Below, piece after piece: positions 53,765 through 64,000 of a stretch of 64,000 nucleotides of DNA (positions within the stretch are counted from its first letter, which is position 1; each line of letters opens with the position of its first letter). Source of the DNA: Hermatobates lingyangjiaoensis (taxonomy: Eukaryota > Arthropoda > Insecta > Hemiptera > Hermatobatidae). The translations under genes and the position numbers were made by a program. Under the pieces are notes generated by a model. It worked only from the letters and a program-made list of their open reading frames with translations, did not search any database and was not told where the DNA came from. Location of the stretch: assembly GCA_026182355.1 (NCBI GenBank), contig JAPFBL010000223.1, forward strand, positions 248,001-312,000, written 5' to 3'.

Positions 53765-56700
53765 TCTTCCAATCTAGATCTCTTAATCCTATTAACTGAT
53801 GCTTGTAAAGGCGAGTACCTCCTGGTCAGGTGTCCTCGCAACCTTTGTGGTCATCCATACTGAGCAATATCTATTCTACCACTTACTTTTGAGAAAACCA
53901 TATAAGTAAACACACAATAATATAACAAATTAAAACAGTAAACTTTTTTAAAATAAACCTAATAAATTATATTCAATAATACTCACTTTTTTTTAAATAC
54001 TAAATTACTTCTCCTCTCTCGTGATATTTTTTAGAACACTTTTGTTTTCTTTTTTTCAATTTTCTTTTTTTTTTCTTTTAGTGTCTCTAATATTAATGTT
54101 TCTGTTATTGAACAATTTTATATTAGTGGTTCCCAAACTTTTCCGGTGTTGTTTTTCTTGAAAATCTTTATCCAAATTTTCCAAAACCCCTTGAGTATAG
54201 TTAAAAAGTCTACTTTTGTATACTTTAGGTTTTATTTTTTTCATTGACGAGGAGAGTTTTTTTGTAAAGTGAATAAAAGACCTTTATTACAGGTAATTTC
54301 TAATGTGGCAAACAGTCAGGTTATACGGTAGCATTTTCACATCTGCTCACAAACAAAATCGAGGTGCTCCTCAGGAGATGTGGCTCCTTCAGTAACTCAC
54401 TTTGGAACCACTCCGTCACAAAGTACCCTTTAGAAAAAGACCAAACACTTATTTCCTTTTAAACTTATAACTTATCAGAAAAAAAAACTAAAAGCTCTTG
54501 ATTAGTTGGTGATTTCAGTTTAGTTAACTAAAAAATGATTAACTTTAATAAATTTTAACTATTTGCTGTGGTGCTCGGTTATCGAATTAAATGAACTTCT
54601 TTTACAAAACTGGATCCAATTTTCTCTTCATGTCATATTTTTCTGTTACATTAAGTTATAACAAAAAAAACTATGCATTCTTAATAATTTTAATTCATGT
54701 AACACTTATTTACACCCTTAAATAATTCTTGCGTGATAAAATTAGTTTCAAAATTTCTGTATATATGAAAAAAAATGGGAAATGAGTCGACTTAAAATTT
54801 AGATAATGGAGTAAGTTGAAAGTATTGGTGAGGGCTTTAAAGCAGTACTTTCTTTTATTTGGGAATTTATTTGTCTTAACCCTTATATGTGTGAAAGAAA
54901 GGATGAAACAGAATAGTGCATGAGTTACATTTTAGTGCAATATTTGAAAATTAACTAAAGATTTGGTGCAGTGGTTTATGAGACTCAATAAGTATGCAAA
55001 ATAAAGAGGTCGTTAATGAATTTTATTTATTATAAAATAAAGTTTCAGCCTAGACTGCATATTTTCTGTCTATTCAGTTAATTATTTTGCTGCAATTTGC
55101 TCTGGTAATTCAACGTTAATCTGCTAGCAGAATACATGTTTAAATCAGCTAGTGAGTCGTAATGACAGCTATACATTTATAGTCGTAATAATGTTGAACA
55201 AAAATTGGTATTTCATGGTGATGCATGATCTGGGAACTCGAGGATCTCAGCCCGTCAGGCAAGCAAAGAATACAGTATGAATTCATTTGAATGGATTTTA
55301 TAATTGTTCAATGTAGTTGCCGTGTGATATACTCATATTCAGAAAATGAAAGAACTAATCTCCACACAAAAGTTTTATGAAAATTTTTTTTTATAAATAA
55401 AACTATTTGGAACGGGGTATTTTTTTAATGAAGTTTATTTTGTATGGTGACTTGTTCTTGAATTTTTACTTTTAGGTACGATTTAATTTTTCCATTGTCT
55501 TATGTTCTAACAGTGCTTTGTCTTGCTTATTAAAGTTGTATTTGCTTCCCTCCCCCACCATTTGCATTACCACTCGTGCTTGTTCAGCATAAAAAACTTT
55601 GCTTTCACCATTGGTTTTCACAGAAATATCGGCAGGAGGATCATTCAGGTCTCCCTCTGTGCCTCATCATTTAATAAGATTTCAGTATAAATCGGCAACA
55701 AAGTTATATTCAACGACCGATTCATTTCGGTATTTTTTTTAAACAAAATTTTATTTTTTTGATCTCAGAATTATTTGAGAAAAAAGGTCGTTTAAGAAAG
55801 GAATTTCCCAAAGAGGGAGTTTTTTTTTAGAAGGAAGTTGTTTGAGATAGATTCGTTCCAGAAACAAATTTTTTACGAAGGATGTTATTCGAGCAATGAT
55901 TTGCTAGAAAGAAGATTCAACAAAACATCTGATTATTCTAGAAAAGTGTAATTCTATTTCTATAAAACTTCAACAAATTATTTGAATAAAATGTTCTAAG
56001 AGAAACAAAGTATTCAAGACGAGAGTCGATCAAAACCAATGTTGCTTGCTTCTATTACAAACTGATGTTTTTTTTTTTGTAAATCATTGTTTTTTTATCA
56101 TTTTGCTCTTTTTGGTATTGTTTTTTTAACTAAAATCTATTTATACATGTATAAACAAAAATATAACCTATTCTGTACAAAATTGAACTTGTATTTGATA
56201 TTTGACTGTTGTCAATTGAGATTTCATTAGAGATTTCATGAGGTAGTTAAAATTAACAAATAAAAAGAAAATCTAAATTAGTATTCAATATTTAACTGTT
56301 TTGTTTGATTGTTTACAAGAAAGGAAATTCAACATCTTTTCTAACAGTGGAATCAATCAAATATGAATTGGAAATTGAACTTCTACTCAGTAACATTTAC
56401 CGAGATGATGAAATGAATATATTCAATGTTATTTGGCATCGTGTAGGATGATTTTATTTTATCCTTACGACATTTAGATTTATTTAAAATTGAAAAATTG
56501 ATTTCTTTTATAAAACCTTGTTGTTATTTAAATAGTATGAGAAATATCCGTACTTTTTTTTTCATTACAATGTTTACTTCTAAATACAACACTTATATAG
56601 TGAATTCAATATATATATAAAGTAAATTTTTAAATCACAAATTAAGTAGCATTTGATTTGATTTATGCTTAGTGTAAATTTCATTTTTTGTGAATGGGAA

Positions 56701-59700
56701 TATTCTGAACATTCCTTTGTCAAAATTTTCTTCTTGATGTCTAAATTTTAATATTTTGCTCTGAGCTGCTTGTAACAGAGGTCTGCATGAAGACTTTTTT
56801 ACAATTTAACAAATTTATTGCAAACTTGCAAAAAGATGTGTTTATGAGAGATTGTGAAGAGTAAAGTTTAAAGTTGTGGTTTTTTTTTCTATCTCATTTA
56901 TTACACTTAAAATAAAGACGGCAACTACTTTTAAGTTGTATGAAGCACATCAAAAAAGAACTCAGTGTCTTGCGTGTTTTTATCCTTAGATTGTCATACT
57001 TTACCTAATACGTCAAAGTTTATCAATCGCTGAAATGAAGTCGGTGGAGTAAGATAGTATGGTGATAGTTCATTGAACATGTTAACTGCAAACTTTTTTT
57101 TCCATCTTGGTTTCTTTCATGTACTTTACGTATTAAGTAAATATACTAAATGTATGTAAATTTAGTGGTATACAGCATCAAGTCCTTGTATGTATATACC
57201 TCCTGTTCAACGTCGCCCTTCTCATTATCAATTTATTCTTCGATTCATAAATTAACAATCTTAATCTTTTAGTTTCACTAAGTCTGCACATCTATCTTAT
57301 TTTGTTTCCATAATAAAGATAAACATTGTAATTTTCATTGTATGCCAGCCATTGCTGTGAAGGTATTATTTGAAAACCTTTTTCATCAGTACAGAATAAT
57401 AAATTTACAAATACACTTGACAGCCGTTGACTACTCATAAGAATTGGACACACATAAATCCTTCTTTCCTCCAACATTGTAGGGCTTGCTCGACTATTTT
57501 TTGGACGTCTTCTATCTTCAGTGGATACTCTAGAAGGTGTATACCAAGTAAAACGGATTTAAAAATTTTATAATTCAGTCCGTACTAAACTCTTTACAAA
57601 TAATAGCCTTTATTTATATAACTTTTCTAACATTGTATCAATATTTTTTTTTTAAATTTAAAGAGACCTTAAATACATCCTGTATTTTTTCTTATTTTGT
57701 GACTGAAGAGAGATATTTCGTTAGCTTTGTCCTTTCTGTAACTGCTTTTCGGTTTACTTTAATAAAAATTAATTACTTAACCAAGTTTCAATCAGAATAA
57801 AAGAAGTGGATTTAGAATGAATAGATAATTATGTTAAGTATTGCAATATACTTAAGTATATAGCCGTTTAGAAGTTGTCTGTGATTTCAGGCCAAATATA
57901 ATTGTGGCCAGAGTGTGGTTCAACCTATGGAGAGGTGAAAAAAAAAAGTAAAAATAAAAAAAAGAGAAAAATTGAAGAAACTAATGGGCAAACCTGGGCT
58001 TCTATCTTGAAACAACATTGAAAAAACCCTGACTGCAGTCAGAGCATCATCCCAATTTGGTGTTCATTTAACTAAAAATCTATTTTTTGAAAAAGAAAAG
58101 TCGTATATGATTAGACATTAATTATAATGAAAACAAAAAAAAAAAAGGAATGTGTAACAACTGGTGAATTGTTTTTCATGTATGGGCTAGCTGATGCCTA
58201 GTCGCTTTAATATATCTTCTTTTTACCGAATTCGAATCGTTATTTCCAGTTTGATAAATCTTTGTATATATGAATAGCTGCAGTGTTGTCTCACTGAAAG
58301 GTATTTTTTATTAACTATGTTAAAATTACATTCTTTACGATAAAGATTTCGTGTACATTTTCTACATTGTAGTTAATCTAACATTTTTCTTTCTTTTTCT
58401 TTTTTTCGAATTGGCAAGATTTCTGCGAGAGGTTCATTCTCCAATCTAAATTATCTTCCCCCCCCCCCCCTCTCTTTTCATTTCTTTTCCAATCTCATAT
58501 GATTTTTTTTTTTTTTTTTTTTTTTTAAATAAAAGTGATGTTTGCGTGAGAACAGAGAGTCTGTCAACTTGTTTGCTGTTGACTGTTACATTATGAATTG
58601 TGTATAATAGAATATAGAGTTAAATGTAAAGAAAGGATCGTATCTTTTATCATTTCATACTACTTGTTAGTACCCTATTCCCCTAGTAATTAATGTTTTT
58701 TTTTTTATATATATATGAAAATTCATAGTACTGACAAATTTGCTAATATGCATTATTCTTTCTTAAGACTTATTTGTCTGTATAACAGGATTTCAGAACA
58801 AACAAGTAAAATATAAAATCACCGTATAAAGCACAGTAAGAAATACTGAAATGAGGAAATGATTCATTTTTAGACGGCTCTGGCCGTGACTGGTCAACAG
58901 ATCTTAATCCTGAGTATTTATTACTGTGCTTTATACCTTGATATTTCTCTATATATTGTTATTCTACAATTCACATTGCACAGTCATGCTAAAGCCGTGT
59001 TGATTCCGCTATGACTGTTTAAAAAACAGTTCCTTTCTTCCCTCGCTCCTCCCATTATCCCAATGTTTTTTTTTTTATGATTATTCTAATTACTTCAAAG
59101 TAAAACCTACTGTATCAATTTCATTGAGCATACTCTTGAATTGTTTTAATAAATACTTTCTTATTTTAAGGAGGGCAATAATAGTTTCTTCCATGCGAGA
59201 CTGACCTAAGAAGGCAATATCTAATTTGTTTATCTTGTTAGACTATGTGATTTCATTTCCCAAACCTTCTTAAACCTGACTCCAATCTATCTCCATTGCC
59301 AGACCTAGATGTATAAGGCACTTTCGTTTAAAATGACACCTACAAAAAAAATATACTACTCACCCAAATTCTTCTTGGTATAGCATTTTTTTTCCTTTTA
59401 TATTTGTTTAAATACATTTGTTCTACGTTATATGTAAGTTTTGATAATGTTATGTTTATTTTTACCAGTATATCCTATTAAGTATTGTAAAAAAGAATAT
59501 ATAGATTAATCCATTTGTCGTAAAATAATAATTACTTTATGCGAAAATTCATTTTTGTGATGTATGTTCTTTATTTTTTAATGTCTAGAATATAAACAAA
59601 TTTAAACCATTACCTCTGATTTTTTTTTAATGACAATTTGCTTATCAGTCAACCTTTCATCTGTGTTTTATTATTAATTAATTTAATGGTAAGTATATGT

Positions 59701-60105
59701 ATGTACTGTATAGTAAATGAAAATTAATCTATAGCAAATTGACGTGATCAGCATACTTTTTTTAGAAAAAAAAAAAGATTTCTCCTAACAAAGGAAATTA
59801 TTATTACTATTATTATTATTCGAATTTGTCTTTTTTTTTTAAACATAAATAAAATCATTATGAAACTCGCCTGTAATGTATTTCTTAATTTCCACCCTTC
59901 AAAATGTGGTTATAAATATATATATTATGAGGAATCCATGTGTTTTTCAGGTACAATCAAACTTCCGGAGTTGTCGCTTCGTTTTTTATTTAAAATCTTA
60001 TAAAATGAAAAACAATTCATTGTTACATTGCAATGGAACTTTGAAATGAATCAATTCAGGCATATTCATTATATAATCGGAAAGATCTAAACTGGACGGA
60101 ATAAG
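53765..60105 (+). other. CK1 alpha 3' UTR and downstream AT-rich DNA
   Basis: The first AATAAA signals lie at 53952 and 53961, about 190 bp after the stop, and many more follow, so the real 3' end is uncertain. The region has unusually few recognisable transposons compared with the rest of the window. An inverted repeat (GTATAAAGCACAGTAAGAAA/TTATTACTGTGCTTTATAC) lies at 58823-58938. Long poly-T and poly-C runs lie at 58456-58528. No other gene was found. Confidence 0.5.
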
Positions 60106-60149
60106 AGTTCAAAATCGAAGAACACAAAGAGTAAAGAAGCAAAACTTAC

Positions 60150-60183
60150 GAACTCAAATTTTCGGGCAATCCATCTTCAGGAG
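60150..60183 (-). ncRNA. Hammerhead-like variant (family E, left)
   Basis: CTGAAGA (60179-60173), extra T, weak stem II (GGATTGCCC), GAA, palindrome AATT, U17, GAG. Stem I is CTC/GAG. Confidence 0.62.
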
Positions 60184-60285
60184 AAAAAAGAGAGAGGGAG
60201 ACCAAGCACGCTGTAGACGCAACGGGAAGAAATAAGTAGTAAGTGTTACCATTGCGTCTACAGCGTACTTGGTTTCCCACTTTTT

Positions 60286-60318
60286 TCTCCTGAAGACGGA
60301 TTGTACGAAAATTTGAGT
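60286..60318 (+). ncRNA. Hammerhead-like variant (family E, right)
   Basis: CTGAAGA from 60290, extra C, weak stem II (GGATTGTAC), GAA 60307-60309, AATT 60310-60313, U17 at 60314, and stem I CTC (60287-60289)/GAG (60315-60317). Confidence 0.62.
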
Positions 60319-60371
60319 TTGTAAGTGTGTTTCTTTACTCTGTTTGCTACTCTCCTTCGATTTTGAACTTG

Positions 60372-62640
60372 TAAGTTCAGAAATCGAATTTTAACCGAAC
60401 TACCAGTTATTATTTACGCCACAATCACAGTTCAAGTAAAAAAAAAACCGAAATGGCTTCGGTTTTGAAAGTTTTGTATCTGGAAAACTGAGATTCCTAA
60501 TAAACAATATTGTCATTTTCTATTCAACTATCAACATCCTTATTAAGTTTCATATATATATTCTTAGATTTTTATATGTAACTTTTTTCATATAATGTAC
60601 TTTATTGTTTTGAAAAATATTTTTGTTGTTATATCTTTCTTGACTCATAAAAAGGCTAAATGTTTCTGAGTTCTGTAACCATGAACTACAATTCAAGATC
60701 GCAGTTCGTAGATTCCCCAACTCCTGGTTACATGTGTGCAAAGTTTCCCGGCTTCTGGAATATATAGCTAAAATAACGATTTCAAAATCAACTACTAAAG
60801 AAATTAAAATGATCCATCTATAGAATAAAACATTTAGAATAATTCTGTAATAGGGGGAAAAATGGTAATATATTTTGTGGTAGAAATGACAAGAGCTGTT
60901 CATGAATAAATCATGCAATTATCCATAGTATATTATTGTAGATTGGATGAAAATATCACTCGTTACTGGATGAAATACTCGTTTAAATGTTGTTAAGTTA
61001 AGAAGAAAATTGACAAATTTATAAAAAAATTTGACTTGAACAAAAACAAAAGATTTATATATTGTAACAAATTATGAATGTAATTACGCAGTAATTTTTT
61101 GACTTCCAGTTACTGAATCTTAGTTAGGTGTTGAATACATTGGTGTGGCTATCAAAGGAGGCTGGCGCTTTAACAAATTTTATTCTGATTCTATACATAT
61201 TTGCAATTATCACCTTTGATGTGCATCCCTCTTCTATCTAAATCTTCCATGGGTCCAGACAGATCTGGGAAGTCTTTCAGCTCATTCAGAGGTTGCGTGC
61301 CGCTATCTTTTTACAGCTTGAAGGGGCTCATATCTTGTTCCTTTTAGTGCAGATTTCACCTTAGATAGCAGATAGAAGTTGCACGGTGCTATCTATGCTC
61401 GGTGAATATGGTGAACAAAACTGGGATGCTGTACTTGGCTAAGAGACGGCACATTGTCTTGGTAGAGAACCAATGACTTGTTATTCCACAATTCTGTTGT
61501 CTTTTACTTATTCTTTCATAGAGTTGACGAAAAACATGAAAGTAGTAAATGTTTATTAGCAGTCTAATCTTCAAGAACCAAGTAAAAGTACGCAATCCCA
61601 TAAATATTGAACCAGCAGATTACACTGGGCAACAAGAACAAAATTGAAGATGTTTTAACGGTTTTTACCTAATTTAAGGGCGCTGATACCAGCAATGCTG
61701 TCTCTTTTCTCTATCAGATCTAGTTTTCTGGTTTGGTATACCTCTCTCTATAGGAAGTCGATAGCTACAATAAAGACAGGCCTAGTTTTTATTCAAGAAA
61801 CAATATTCTTATTTAATTTTAAGACCATATTCAGTAATCACAACAAGATATTTGCAATGCGTATACAAATATGTACGCAATATATTTGAATTGCAACGTA
61901 TATTCCCCTTCAAATATAGCAAAACACATTTGGTATCTTTAAAGAGAGGATGTAGCCATACGTAATTTTTTCTCTAAAAAATTTGCTTCACAAGTAAAAT
62001 TATGATTTTTACTTTGAGTTTGTGATGTCATAATCATTAATATAGATCAGAATAACAACTTAGAATTGAAATTATGACACTAAGATTGTATAAGAATTTT
62101 AAGGATAAACAGGTAGGAAAGAGCAAATATCTCAATAACATCACCTGATGAGAAAAAATTAGTATGATTTTCGGAATCAGCACCCTTAAATTAATCTAAA
62201 TCAGCTTAGAAACCTTGGGCAACAAAAAATATTTTGACCAGTTTTATCAACATAATATTGTATTTTATTTCAACATTATTTTGTATTTTGATTTGCCCAT
62301 TTGAGTTTTTTTTTTTTTGCTTTTGGTGAAGAACACCACTTCTAGAGCGTGGATTGGTGCTTCTTTCTATGATCATGTGTAAAAAAAAAACCTATACCCG
62401 TCTCAAGTTATTAACCTTTCCAATAAGTTTGAGTCAGTCAACTTTTTGTGAGCATCTTGTTGTAACGTGAGAATTCCAGGTACTACTTTAAAATGTTAAA
62501 ATTGTTAATTAAATTTGTTCGTACAGACTATTACGGTTTAAATATTTAACTGACGGTCAGATCACCGTTTTTTTTTCGATGTTTTCAACCGATTTTTAAG
62601 TCGAAGGCTGAAGATATATATATGTGTTGTTTTCAGACAA
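60372..62640. other. No recognised gene; dispersed repeat at 61675-61790
   Basis: The segment 61675-61790 is the inverted partner of 17815-17935. GAATCAGCACCCTTAAATTA at 62176 is a further piece of that family. The minus-strand frame at 60550-60918 is low-complexity and not supported as a gene. Confidence 0.45.
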
Positions 62641-62835
62641 ACAGACACTTGCTCTGTTTTGTAGCCTGAGTAACTTTTCCATTCAGTGACACCAGTATAA
62701 GGACACAATACAAATGAAAAGGAAAAAACATAACAAACAACAGTAAACATACTTCCCAGCCCTGAGGTTGATATAAATATATATCGAAACGTTGGCAACG
62801 AAGTTTTTTTGAATATTAGACCAAAAACCCTCAAT
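62640..62835 (+). mobile_element. Solo element K carrying one hammerhead-like motif
   Basis: This segment has a motif (62759-62796) preceded by about 100 bp of non-coding sequence, ending near a (TA)n tract at about 62852-62863. No inverted partner is nearby. It abuts element C7, so two different families inserted at the same TA-rich site. Boundaries are approximate. Confidence 0.5.
62759..62796 (+). ncRNA. Hammerhead-like ribozyme variant (family K)
   Basis: Stem I GCC (62759-62761)/GGC (62794-62796), core CTGAGGT with U at A9, stem II GATATA/TATATC, GAA 62786-62788, palindrome ACGT 62789-62792, and U17 at 62793. The strong stem I and long stem II support the fold. The A9 change would probably weaken activity. 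Confidence 0.62.
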
Positions 62836-62896
62836 AAATCTCAAAAAAATAATATATATATATGATCAAACCACAATATGAAAATGGGGGAAACAA

Positions 62897-62939
62897 GACT
62901 AAGATCTTTCAACCGTAACAAGCGGTCTTCGTCAGAGTC
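62897..62939 (-). ncRNA. Hammerhead-like ribozyme variant (family C7, left), intact
   Basis: Same core as 10943-10985: stem I GACT/AGTC, CTGACGA, stem II GACCG/CGGTT, GAA, AGATCT, U17. Confidence 0.76.
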
Positions 62940-63111
62940 AAAAACCCAACTGAAACACTAGATGCAGAAACATCTAGTTAGGGGTTGAGAAGAGTGGTCT
63001 TTTAAAAGGGTGAAAGCGCAGGAAAGGACTAATGTCCAGAAACACCTTTCTCCCACTCTTCTTAACTCATCACCAGATGTGTCCTACATCTAGTGTTTCA
63101 GTTGGGTTTTT

Positions 63112-63154
63112 GACTCTGACGAAGACCGCTTGTTACGGTTGAAAGATCTCAGTC
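63112..63154 (+). ncRNA. Hammerhead-like ribozyme variant (family C7, right), C at cleavage site
   Basis: Same as its partner except position 17 is C (AGATCTCAGTC). C is the most common cleavage-site base in natural hammerheads, so the change preserves function. Confidence 0.76.
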
Positions 63155-63225
63155 TTGTTTCCCCATTTTCATATTGTGGTTTGATCATTGATTGTTATTT
63201 CACGTGTTTATGTGAAATCATATAT

Positions 63226-63900
63226 ATATGATTATGAAATGTGAAATTATATATATGTAATTAAAAAAAATATAATCACAGAGTTATTTGTTAAATGAAA
63301 TTACTGATGACTTGAAACGTACTAATATTGATATTTCATGAAAAGGTAATTGTAAGAACCAAATAAAAAGACAGTGAAAACACAACTTTGTAAGTATAAT
63401 TGAGCATTATTTGAAGTAAAAGGAGTAGGAATTGAGCAAATATTTAAAAATATGTTTAACTTGGTCTTTATGTCTTTACTACAAAGCATGGGTTTTTGGA
63501 ACTTATATGGTAAAAGACAAAACCTGTAACATGAATTCAGAAAAATTTCATGTTATATAAAAATCGTATGAAGTAGGCTAGAAAGAATTCAAGTGATTTT
63601 AAACTATAATTTCGGGAATATTGTAGGAACAACATTGAAAGGAACGGGCATTGCGACCTGTTGATCCATTTCGTAAGTGGGAAGGAAAATAACTTAAGTT
63701 GGTCAAAGTATAAAGGTTGATAATATGACATCCTTCCTGGCTACTTTTATCATACAATTGTCTGACATTGCTATATTCCCTTTTTTTTTTTTAATTTTTT
63801 CTCAAAATGAAATTAATTTCAACAAATATGCTCACTAATATAATAATGGTGCAGGTGTGGCTAATTTTAAATCTACCATTGAGTGATGGAGGCTTTTCTG
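63226..63900. other. No recognised gene
   Basis: AT-rich with a poly-T run at 63781. It may be upstream DNA of the putative gene at the right edge. Confidence 0.4.
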
Positions 63901-63903
63901 CAT

Positions 63904-63930
63904 TTATAAAATGCTACGTTCCTTGGCAAC
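63904..63930 (+). promoter_or_regulatory. TATA-like box and RFX X-box match
   Basis: TTATAAAA lies at about 63904-63911. At 63918-63930, GTTCCTTGGCAAC fits the RFX-family X-box RYYNYY-N-RRNRAC at every position, 21 bp upstream of an ATG. X-boxes close to the start codon mark ciliary genes in several animals. This is a single 13-bp match, so chance cannot be excluded. Confidence 0.35.
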
Positions 63931-63934
63931 CAAC

Positions 63935-63973
63935 TTGTTTGAACCTGCTTGATGGAGTCGAAAAGTGATACAG
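63935..63973 (+). CDS. Putative first exon of an unidentified gene
   Basis: About 30 bp after the TATA-like box, an ATG at 63952 opens MESKSDT and runs into ACAG|GTAAGAAAG, a near-consensus splice donor (GT at 63974). The estimated exon is very short and the gene would continue beyond the window. Start and function are inferred only from these signals. It could be a non-coding 5' exon or chance. Confidence 0.28.
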
Positions 63974-64000
63974 GTAAGAAAGTTTCTTCCCAATGGAAAA

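Larger units (their letters stand above)
60106..60371. mobile_element. Hairpin element E1: inverted hammerhead-like pair
   Basis: The arms 60106-60235 and 60250-60371 are inverted copies (GTTCAAAATCGAAGAACAC, CAAACTTACGAACTCAAATT; centre ACCAAGCACGCTGTAGACGC/GCGTCTACAGCGTACTTGGT). Each carries an outward motif with palindrome AATT. A solo relative lies at 24849-24931. The right arm ends in GATTTTGAACTTGTAAG. Confidence 0.74.
62864..63225. mobile_element. Hairpin element C7: fullest family C copy
   Basis: Both outer arms (TGATCAAACCACAATATG...) and both motifs are intact, as is an additional inner inverted repeat (CACTAGATGCAGAAACATCTAG..., AAAGGGTGAAAGCGCAGGAAA, CACCAGATGTGTCC...CATCTAGTGTTTCAG). 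The tail (TTGTTATTTCACGTG...) is on the right. The flanks share ATATATATATGA-type TA repeats. Elements C2 and C6 are shortened versions of this arrangement. Confidence 0.78.

Noticed and set aside
54125..54420. hAT-like left end (GTGGTTCCCAAACTTTTCC)
   Set aside because: No matching right end or target duplication was found. Left unannotated as an element.
57500..57535. Minus-strand CTGAAGATAGAAGACGTCC resembling a ribozyme core
   Set aside because: GAAA and a palindrome do not follow, and there are no family arms. Probably chance.
60550..60918. 122-codon minus-strand frame
   Set aside because: Ordinary AT-rich chance frame with no recognised domain, start context or splice support.

Overview
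The window looks like AT-rich nuclear DNA from an invertebrate, most likely an insect. Two observations support this. First, there is a nuclear copy of mitochondrial nad5 (about 557-799, minus strand) that stays open only under the invertebrate mitochondrial code (TGA=Trp, AGA=Ser, ATA=Met). Second, the one clear host gene is split by introns of 1.7-6.1 kb and encodes an animal-type casein kinase I alpha. The species cannot be named from the sequence.

Host genes. The CK1 alpha gene is on the plus strand. Four exons cover the protein from the hinge region to the stop codon (41020-41385, 43107-43185, 47279-47353, 53456-53764), each with GT/AG boundaries in phase. The exons for the ATP-binding N-lobe were not found in the 41 kb upstream and probably lie outside the window. 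A possible first exon of a second gene sits at the right edge (about 63935-63973). It has a TATA-like box, a match to the RFX X-box, an ATG and a splice donor.

Mobile DNA. Nearly everything else is repeats. 1-5 kb: an imperfect 30-bp minisatellite and two inverted 3' ends of a Jockey-like LINE. 7-17 kb: Penelope-like element (PLE) coding remnants (reverse transcriptase at 11.1-12.2 kb; RT tail plus GIY-YIG endonuclease at 14.4-15.4 kb; smaller pieces at 13.3 and 13.8 kb) among short palindromic elements. 21.4-22.0 kb: another Jockey-like RT fragment. 27.4-29.1 and 29.7-30.3 kb: two satellite arrays with a 23-bp monomer. 33-39 kb: a cluster of hAT-type elements with 8-bp target duplications. 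39.7-52.7 kb: CK1 introns carrying a MITE, hAT, pogo/Tigger, PLE-hairpin and SINE-like insertions, plus a 61-bp tandem repeat.

The most interesting system is a set of small RNA motifs recurring about 25 times in at least seven sequence families. Each has the order (C/U)UGANGA, one extra nucleotide, a stem II hairpin, GAA, a 4-6 nt self-complementary palindrome, one H nucleotide, and the second strand of a short stem I. This is the hammerhead ribozyme core with stem III reduced to a palindrome, which could form only between two RNA molecules. PLE-associated hammerhead variants that cleave as dimers are a known class. Here the motifs lie just downstream of PLE coding ends and, more often, as head-to-head inverted pairs in short non-autonomous elements. 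At least three of these have recognisable target-site duplications (8, 11 and 14 bp).
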